DNA of 40,002 nucleotides from the NCBI GenBank assembly GCA_024689425.1, contig JAILDN010000106.1, positions 1-40,002 of the forward strand, read 5' to 3'. A model generated the notes under the pieces. It searched no databases, was not told where the DNA came from, and saw only the letters and a list, made by a program, of their open reading frames with translations. The DNA comes from Methanobrevibacter sp. (GTDB taxonomy: Archaea; Methanobacteriota; Methanobacteria; Methanobacteriales; Methanobacteriaceae). The translations under genes were made by a program, and so were the position numbers. Each line of letters opens with the position of its first letter. Within the stretch, counting starts at the first letter, position 1. Shown in pieces: positions 32,273 through 40,002 of the stretch.

Positions 32273-32920
32273 ATGAGCGGTAAAATATATATTGTTGGAA
32301 TAGGCCCGGGTTCTAAAGAATATTTGACTTTAAAAGCCATTGAATGCGTTAAAAATAGTGATTATACCGTTGGAAGTACAAGAGCTATTGAACTGTTTAG
32401 CGATGTTAAAAATACCATTGCATTCAATGTTAAGGAATTGCTTGATAAATTAGAAGAAGGCGTTGATTTGGCAATTAATGGGAATACCGTGTCAATTTTG
32501 TCAACTGGCGATCCGGGTTTTTCTGGTGTTTTAAATACCGTTTTAAGAATCTCAAAGGAAAAAGGTTTCTCACATGAAAACATTGAAGTGATTCCTGGAA
32601 TAAGTTCCCTTCAGCTTGCAGCGGCAAGAAATCATATCCAATGGGACAGCGCCAACGTGATGACGTTCCATGGAAGAGAAAACATTGAAGACATTCTGGA
32701 TGTCATTAATAATGGAAAGTTAACAATTGCACTTCCTTCAAGGAAAGTAAAGGATATGGCACAGTTTTTACTAGACAATGGAGTCAGTGAAGACCGCCCG
32801 GTTACTGTTTGTGAGCGATTGTCATATGATGATGAAAAAATTGTTTCTTCAACACTAAAAGATATCGCAAAAAGTGAATTTACTTACATGTGTATTATGG
32901 TCATCGAAAGCGAAAATTAA
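32273..32920 (+). CDS. cbiE: Cobalt-precorrin-7 (C5)-methyltransferase CbiE
   Basis: IYIVGIGPGSKEYLTLKAIECVKNSDYTVGSTRA, LSTGDPGFSGVL, VIPGISSLQLAAAR; start ATGAGCGG at 32273. Confidence 0.88.
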   Translation: MSGKIYIVGIGPGSKEYLTLKAIECVKNSDYTVGSTRAIELFSDVKNTIAFNVKELLDKLEEGVDLAINGNTVSILSTGDPGFSGVLNTVLRISKEKGFSHENIEVIPGISSLQLAAARNHIQWDSANVMTFHGRENIEDILDVINNGKLTIALPSRKVKDMAQFLLDNGVSEDRPVTVCERLSYDDEKIVSSTLKDIAKSEFTYMCIMVIESEN

Positions 32921-33038
32921 GCTTAAAAATACATTTTAATAAACATTTTCTTTTTAAATTTTAAATTAAAAGGTTTATAAGTGCAAAATCATAGTTTCAG
33001 TGTTAATTAACAAAAAAATTAACGGATTGATTGATACT

Positions 33039-36000
33039 ATGATTAAGAAAATAAGCATGATAGTATTCATTTTCTTAACTATTTTTTTTATTAATACTGT
33101 ATCTGCAGCAGAAATAGAAAATGGAACTATATTAACTGAAAAAAATCCCGTGAAAGAAGTTAACATCATAAGCAATGATGTTGATATGTTTTACAAAGAT
33201 GGAACAAGGTTTAGCGTGGAAATTCAAGGAAAAAATGAAAAGCCAATAAATAATGCATCATTAACTTTCAGCATTAATGGTGTGAACTATACAAGAAAAA
33301 GCAATGAAAACGGAAAAACGTCGATTCCTCTAAACTTAAACAGTGGAAAATACACCATAAAAACCGTTTACAATGAAAACAAATCCATTTATGTAAATAA
33401 TACTATTAATATAAAGAGTACGATATATTCAGGAGACCTTACGAAAATATATCGAAATTCGAGCCAATATCAGGCCAAATTTATAAATAAAAATGGTGAA
33501 ATTCTAAAAAATACTCCCGTGACTTTTAATATTAATGGCGTATTTTACACAAGAGTGACAAACGATATCGGAATAGCTAGATTGAATTTAAATTTGGAGC
33601 AGGGAAAATATATTTTAACTGCAATGAACCCAATAACTGGTGAAATGAGAAGCAATAATGTTACTATACTTCCCACAATCACCAACAACAGAGATCTGGT
33701 TAAATACTATAGGAATGGAACGCAGTATGTTGTAACAGTAATTGGAAAGAACGGCGAAACTATAAGGTCCGGTGAAACGGTTGAATTTAATATTAACGGA
33801 GTTTTTTATTATAGGCAAACAAACATTCAGGGGCAAGCAAAACTTAACATAAACTTAAATCCTGGTGATTATGTCATAACAGCAGCATATGATGGCTGTA
33901 GGGTATCAAACAATATAAAAGTGCTCCCTACAATAACGGCAAATGACATGATAATGGAATATAAAGATGGAAGCAAGTTTAAAGCTTACGTATTAGATGA
34001 CATTGGCGGTCCTAAAGCAAATGATAAAGTAATTTTCAATATCAACGGAGTATTTTACACAAGAACTACGAATGAACATGGAATAGCTAGCCTAAACATT
34101 AATCTTGATGTTGGAACTTACATCATTACTTCCGAAAACAATGGGCTTAAAATGTCCAATAAGATTATAATTATGCCAAAAAGCGAAAAAGATGTTATAA
34201 AAAGTACTGATTTTACATATGAAATAAAAATACCTAATTATGTGAATGTAACTTATCCTTATGTCTATAAAAACGGCGAATACACAATAAAAAACGGCAA
34301 GAACGGAATTTTAAAAATGGAAAAATATCAACTATTCAATATCCAAATCGGATACAGATACTACATCTACTCAACAAATAACGTGTTGGAATACGGAGCA
34401 ACCTATTTGGGTCAGGAATATTACCTGCTACCTTTCGAAAATGGCCCAACACAACACAGCTATTCACTTGAAGAACTAAGCGGAAATGGACTTATAATTC
34501 ATAGAAGTCAAAACTATACCCATTTCATATACAGAAACAATTGCAGTGAGAATATTGAGCAATTTGGAGTTTATATTGATAAGGGGCTTGATAAAAGTGA
34601 AACTATTAATTATATCCAAAACGGCAATAGCATCGTGAAAATCAATTTCCAAACGACAGGATTTGATGAACTTGGATTAAAGGACACATTATCCAAATAT
34701 CACAAATGCACCATCTATGATTTCAATTATAAAACATATGACGAAATAACCGATGGAAATACGGACAAAATCAGATTTGTAAATACAAATGAATCAGTTA
34801 CACTAAATTACTTTGGAAAAGCAATTGCAGGCTACATAAGTGAAGAAAACATAATTACCAAATTCAACTCCAAAAACTGCATCGAATTCGAAAAAAATGA
34901 AATGGTAACTTATGGATTGAGTGATAAATACAAAGGAGATTTCGATGTTTTACAGTCATTTGCCATAATAAATAAGAAAGTATCAGACAAAGCATTCAAT
35001 GACTGGATTTCGAAGGAAAGTGAGTATAAATACAGTGTTGGAATGCAAAGCATCTATACAATGTTTTTAACCTCCCTCAACACAGCATATTTAAGTGATA
35101 AGCTTTCAGATGAGTTATCCGACGATTATGGTGTGAAATGGTCCAGATTAAACAATACAGTTATTTTAGGTGGAATGAACTGGAACAATACCTACCAACA
35201 TATTTTAACCCCAAATATGGGAAGATTCATTGAAGGCACTAACGAAAGCGACATAATCAAATTCAATTTCGTCAATTCCATTTTACTGTCAAAAATCGAG
35301 CAATATTCCTTAAAACCAATTGCAGAGGATGCCGACAGCAGCATTACATCAGTATTTGATGATATATTTAATTCACTTTTATCATACAAGGTTACTGTCG
35401 TCTATTACAATAATACCGCATTCATATCTAATGAAGAAGGAAATTCAACGTTTGTCATTGATTTAACAAGTGGAATAGTGACACCATTGTCATTAACCAG
35501 AGATTTTGCATATAAAGGAACAACAGTCTCCAGAGACTGTGGACTATGCAGCATTACAAGCATGTTAAAAGAAGTCCTTAGGCAATCCAATAATGCAATC
35601 CTGCAAGGAGGAAGTGTATTGTCTATAATTAGCGATAATATCCATCCGGTAACAACCTTATCAATTAAAGGAGGAATTCTAGCTAAAGGACTTATTGGAG
35701 CAGTGGTTGGCGGAAGCATGACTGTCGGCATAAGCGTTTTAGCAGTGGCGGTTAGTATGCAAAGCATTGGCGTTTATTATGTGGAAAATTTCGTTAGCGA
35801 TGAAAATCTCCATTATGCATATGACCATCTAACATTTACAAGGCCTGGATATCTGCAAAACATGAAGGTTTACAACATTCCCCATGAAAATGGCAGTGTG
35901 GATTACGTTCAAGTTCCAATTCTGAAAAATAACCGGTTAGATAGAGACCACGTTATCTATATAAGTAATGGAAAAGTAAAAAATCTAACAAGAAGCGAAA

Positions 36001-36065
36001 CCTACAAGTACTTTACAGAAGAATACTGGGATCCATTTAATGTTCCAAGAAAATATTGGAGATGA
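33039..36065 (+). CDS. Secreted, Ig-like-repeat surface (adhesin-like) protein with Cys-containing C-terminal domain
   Basis: Signal peptide MIKKISMIVFIFLTIFFINTVSAAE, four ~86-aa repeats with SFNINGVFYTRxTN core, C-terminal TTVSRDCGLCSITSMLKEVL and TM-like segment. Confidence 0.85.
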   Translation: MIKKISMIVFIFLTIFFINTVSAAEIENGTILTEKNPVKEVNIISNDVDMFYKDGTRFSVEIQGKNEKPINNASLTFSINGVNYTRKSNENGKTSIPLNLNSGKYTIKTVYNENKSIYVNNTINIKSTIYSGDLTKIYRNSSQYQAKFINKNGEILKNTPVTFNINGVFYTRVTNDIGIARLNLNLEQGKYILTAMNPITGEMRSNNVTILPTITNNRDLVKYYRNGTQYVVTVIGKNGETIRSGETVEFNINGVFYYRQTNIQGQAKLNINLNPGDYVITAAYDGCRVSNNIKVLPTITANDMIMEYKDGSKFKAYVLDDIGGPKANDKVIFNINGVFYTRTTNEHGIASLNINLDVGTYIITSENNGLKMSNKIIIMPKSEKDVIKSTDFTYEIKIPNYVNVTYPYVYKNGEYTIKNGKNGILKMEKYQLFNIQIGYRYYIYSTNNVLEYGATYLGQEYYLLPFENGPTQHSYSLEELSGNGLIIHRSQNYTHFIYRNNCSENIEQFGVYIDKGLDKSETINYIQNGNSIVKINFQTTGFDELGLKDTLSKYHKCTIYDFNYKTYDEITDGNTDKIRFVNTNESVTLNYFGKAIAGYISEENIITKFNSKNCIEFEKNEMVTYGLSDKYKGDFDVLQSFAIINKKVSDKAFNDWISKESEYKYSVGMQSIYTMFLTSLNTAYLSDKLSDELSDDYGVKWSRLNNTVILGGMNWNNTYQHILTPNMGRFIEGTNESDIIKFNFVNSILLSKIEQYSLKPIAEDADSSITSVFDDIFNSLLSYKVTVVYYNNTAFISNEEGNSTFVIDLTSGIVTPLSLTRDFAYKGTTVSRDCGLCSITSMLKEVLRQSNNAILQGGSVLSIISDNIHPVTTLSIKGGILAKGLIGAVVGGSMTVGISVLAVAVSMQSIGVYYVENFVSDENLHYAYDHLTFTRPGYLQNMKVYNIPHENGSVDYVQVPILKNNRLDRDHVIYISNGKVKNLTRSETYKYFTEEYWDPFNVPRKYWR
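33192..34170 (+). repeat. Four tandem ~258-bp repeats encoding Ig-like domains
   Basis: Y(K/R)(D/N)G..(F/Y) unit starts at 33192, 33450, 33708, 33960 (spacing 258, 258, 252 bp). Confidence 0.85.
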
Positions 36066-36069
36066 AAAT

Positions 36070-36273
36070 ATGTCTATTTTAGATGAATATAAAGATACTT
36101 TCAGAAGTCATCCATTAATTATCAAAATTATCTTCATTCTGCTTGTAATATCATTCTTCCATGACATTATAACCGGAGAAGCATTCAGCATATATTTCTC
36201 AGTTTGCTTAATATCTCTGGTTGTTGCAGAAATAGTTAATTGGTTATTTTATAGTGAAAAAGAAGAAAAATAG
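36070..36273 (+). CDS. Small membrane protein (two TM helices) directly downstream of surface protein
   Basis: MSILDEYKDTFRSHPLIIKIIFILLVISFFHDIITGEAFSIYFSVCLISLVVAEIVNWLFYSEKEEK; ATG 4 nt after preceding stop. Confidence 0.75.
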   Translation: MSILDEYKDTFRSHPLIIKIIFILLVISFFHDIITGEAFSIYFSVCLISLVVAEIVNWLFYSEKEEK

Positions 36274-36277
36274 TTTT

Positions 36278-36317
36278 AAGTTAAAATAAATAATTATTTT
36301 AACTTTTTTTTAATTTT

Positions 36318-36318
<1 letters not shown>
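36278..36318. terminator. Terminator between convergent genes
   Basis: 12-bp stem AAGTTAAAATAA-ATAA-TTATTTTAACTT followed by TTTTTTAATTTTTT. Confidence 0.7.
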
Positions 36319-37358
<1,040 letters not shown>

Positions 37359-37543
37359 CTATATTTATTTTCATAAGGTAACATATAGTTTTCGGTTGGA
37401 AATATCCCCGCACCTTACTCGATTTATAAAAAAAATAATACTAACTTAAAAGTTATGAATCGCCATGGTCTTTAAAAAAAAAGGAAAATATTCACATTTA
37501 CCGATTACACGAATTTAAAGCATGCCAAAAATTAAAGATAGAG

Positions 37544-37573
37544 TAGTAAATAGCCCCCTACAGCTATTTACTA
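37544..37573. other. Perfect 11-bp inverted repeat with 8-nt loop
   Basis: TAGTAAATAGC-CCCCTACA-GCTATTTACTA in the arsA / small-ORF intergenic region. Confidence 0.75.
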
Positions 37574-37608
37574 GAGAATACGAACCAATATTCTCAAATC
37601 TAAAAACA

Positions 37609-37755
37609 TCACACCTGATAATCTTCGCAAAAATCCCTGTTGTATATTTCCCTGTGTCCTAATGCGCAAACAGTCATATTTACCTCTTCATCGCCGACAA
37701 GTTCATAATCTTCGCGGAAATGTATACAATTGGCATTACAAAACTCTCCAGACAT
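37609..37755 (-). CDS. 48-aa Cys-containing small protein (absent from ORF track)
   Basis: AGGTGATAAAAAAATG initiation; MSGEFCNANCIHFREDYELVGDEEVNMTVCALGHREIYNRDFCEDYQV*; four Cys, two His. Confidence 0.65.
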   Translation of the reverse strand: MSGEFCNANCIHFREDYELVGDEEVNMTVCALGHREIYNRDFCEDYQV

Positions 37756-37991
37756 TTTTTTATCACCTTTCGTTGTTATCCATATTTGATTAAGAATTTT
37801 TGAAAAACCATTCTATAATTTAAATTTTAATAAAGATTATTTAAATATTTTGTGTTAAAATTGTGTATATTACTCATTAAAAATCAGTGCCTGACAACAC
37901 AATCCGACAAAATTTCCACATCCTATAATATATATTCATATAATAAAAGATTCATATTAATTACTAATGAAAAATTAAGTGAGTGTTTGAT

Positions 37992-38786
37992 ATGAACGAA
38001 ATTCCAAAAATAGATGTAGAAAAAACAAAAAATGACATAATTGAATTCGTTCAAAATAAAGTATCAGAAGCTAATGCAGACGGACTTGTAGTCGGATTAA
38101 GTGGAGGAATAGACTCCACATTAGCTGCATTTTTAGCTTGTGAAGCTGTTGGTAAAGAAAATGTATTTGGAATAGTAATGCCTTCAACAACAACACCAAC
38201 AGAAGATAAACTTCATGGTACTGCAATAGCCCAACTATTAGGAATTGAATATAAAGAAATAGCTATTGATAGTATTTTAAACGAATTCTTATCAGTTACA
38301 CAGATTGAAGATGATAAACTAGCTATTGGAAATCTTAAAGCTAGAATAAGAATGTCAATTATTTACTTTTATGCTAACTCAATGAATTACCTTGTTTGCG
38401 GAACAGGTAACAAAAGTGAAATACTAATCGGTTACTTTACAAAATTCGGGGACGGTGCCTGTGACATTGAACCGATTGGAGATTTATACAAAACCAATGT
38501 TTATGAATTGGCTAAATACTTAGAAGTTCCTCAGGAAATCATTAACAAACCTCCTAGAGCAGGTTTATGGAATAACCAAACGGATGAAGATGAAATAGGA
38601 ATGACCTATAAATTACTTGATAAAATCTTATACCGAAGCATAGAGAAAAATATAGACTCAAAATCAATAGCTGATGATTTAGACATTTCATTTGATGAAG
38701 TTGATGACATTATTACTCGAGTTGAAAGGAATAAACATAAAACAGAAGTTCCTGAAAGCCCAGAAAAGACTACAATGGTGATTTAG
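37992..38786 (+). CDS. nadE: NAD+ synthetase
   Basis: [55 protein letters not shown] at 37992 preferred over GTG 37983. Confidence 0.95.
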   Translation: MNEIPKIDVEKTKNDIIEFVQNKVSEANADGLVVGLSGGIDSTLAAFLACEAVGKENVFGIVMPSTTTPTEDKLHGTAIAQLLGIEYKEIAIDSILNEFLSVTQIEDDKLAIGNLKARIRMSIIYFYANSMNYLVCGTGNKSEILIGYFTKFGDGACDIEPIGDLYKTNVYELAKYLEVPQEIINKPPRAGLWNNQTDEDEIGMTYKLLDKILYRSIEKNIDSKSIADDLDISFDEVDDIITRVERNKHKTEVPESPEKTTMVI

Positions 38787-40002
38787 TGACAGAAAAGAAA
38801 TGGCAGAAAAAATGGGAAGAAGCAAAATTATTTGAATCAAACCCTAACGATAAAGAAAAATTATTCATTACAGTAGCTTTCCCATACCCTAGTGGAGCAA
38901 TGCATATCGGTCACGGCCGTACTTACACCGTACCTGATGTATATGCTAGATTTAAAAGAATGGAAGGCTATAATGTATTATTCCCTATGGCATGGCACGT
39001 AACCGGTGCACCGGTTATTGGTATTGCCGACAGGATTAAAAGAAAAGATCCATGGACCCTTGATTTATATGAAAGAGTTCATAGAGTTCCTAAAGACGAA
39101 CTTCCTAAATTAGAAGACCCTGAATACATTGTAAGGTACTTCAGCAGTGAATACAATGAAGTAATGCATGATATGGGTTATTCCATTGACTGGAGACGCG
39201 AATTCAGAACAATCGACCCCACTTACAAAAAATTCATCGAATGGCAAATAACCACATTATATGAAAAGGGATTAGTCCAAAGGGGAGAACACCCTGTCAA
39301 ATACTGTCCAAACTGTGACAATCCAGTTGGAGACCACGATTTACTCGAAGGAGAAGGTGTTGGAGTAAACGAACTTACTTTACTCAAATTTAAGATTGAT
39401 GATAAAATTCTGGTTACTGCAACATTAAGGCCTGAAACCATTGTAGGGGCAACCAACATTTGGTTAAATCCGGATGTTGAATATGTTTTAGTCTCAGCAG
39501 AAGATGAAAAATGGGTAATAACAAAAGAAGCCCATTACAATTTACAAAACCAAATAAAAGATTTAAAAATCATATCTGATATTAATCCAAATGACTTGAT
39601 TGGTAAAATGGCCATCAATCCATTTACAGGTGATGAATTGCCAATTTTCCCTGCAAGTTTTGTAAGCGCATCATATGGTAGTGGAGTTGTCTTCTCAGAA
39701 CCTGCAGATGCACCTGCGGATTATATTGCCCTTCAGGACTTGAAGAAAAACGACGAGTTAATAGCTAAATACAACTTAGAAGGAATCATCGAAAATGTAG
39801 TGCCAATCCCAGTCTGTACCGTTAAAGGATACGGCGAAATTCCTGCTGCAGACATCATTGAAAGGCTTGGAATAACCGACCAAAACGATGAAAAACTACA
39901 TGAAGCTACTAACGAATTATACAAAATCCAACACAGTAAAGGTACCATAATTGAAAGCATACCTGGTTTTGGTGGCAAAAAAGTCAGATTTGCTCGTGAA
40001 GA
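38786..40002 (+). CDS. leuS: Leucyl-tRNA synthetase, archaeal type (5' part, runs off window)
   Basis: GTG 38786 after [86 protein letters not shown]; not in ORF track because no stop in window. Confidence 0.93.
   Translation, partial: MTEKKWQKKWEEAKLFESNPNDKEKLFITVAFPYPSGAMHIGHGRTYTVPDVYARFKRMEGYNVLFPMAWHVTGAPVIGIADRIKRKDPWTLDLYERVHRVPKDELPKLEDPEYIVRYFSSEYNEVMHDMGYSIDWRREFRTIDPTYKKFIEWQITTLYEKGLVQRGEHPVKYCPNCDNPVGDHDLLEGEGVGVNELTLLKFKIDDKILVTATLRPETIVGATNIWLNPDVEYVLVSAEDEKWVITKEAHYNLQNQIKDLKIISDINPNDLIGKMAINPFTGDELPIFPASFVSASYGSGVVFSEPADAPADYIALQDLKKNDELIAKYNLEGIIENVVPIPVCTVKGYGEIPAADIIERLGITDQNDEKLHEATNELYKIQHSKGTIIESIPGFGGKKVRFARE

Noticed and set aside
33192-34170. Repeat array as CRISPR
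   Set aside because: Repeats are ~258 bp, protein-coding and diverged; no short direct repeats with unique spacers.

Overview
AT-rich archaeal chromosome segment. CfbD (coenzyme F430 synthesis), archaeal GINS51/PCNA, archaeal LeuS, DUF126/AcnX and Methanobrevibacter-style Ig-repeat surface proteins point to a methanogen of the Methanobacteriales; the genus is inference. The window is mostly core metabolism: a complete tightly overlapping trpE-G-D-C-(FB)-A operon, gins51-pcn, purB, copA, truD with an adjacent tRNA-Arg(GCG), cfbD-hisH, ychF, cbiE, an ArsA/Get3-type ATPase, nadE and the 5' part of leuS. Accessory content: two CPBP proteases, an Rpn/PD-(D/E)XK-type protein, a frameshifted DUF2142-like pseudogene and a ~1000-aa repeat-bearing secreted protein followed by a small membrane protein. 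Main second-look items: (1) a TrpF-TrpB fusion ORF carrying an internal Shine-Dalgarno + TTG exactly at the TrpB boundary; (2) three GTAC cores at 10/20-bp spacing around the trp TATA box with no trpY next door; (3) two tandem hairpins with similar CACCACC loops next to tRNA-Arg, one loop containing AATCACC, complementary to the GGTGATT ribosome-binding sites used in this window; (4) an unannotated 48-aa Cys-containing ORF; (5) the large secreted protein / small membrane protein pair. No CRISPR array, phage or IS element was seen. All calls are by eye from sequence; no searches were run.
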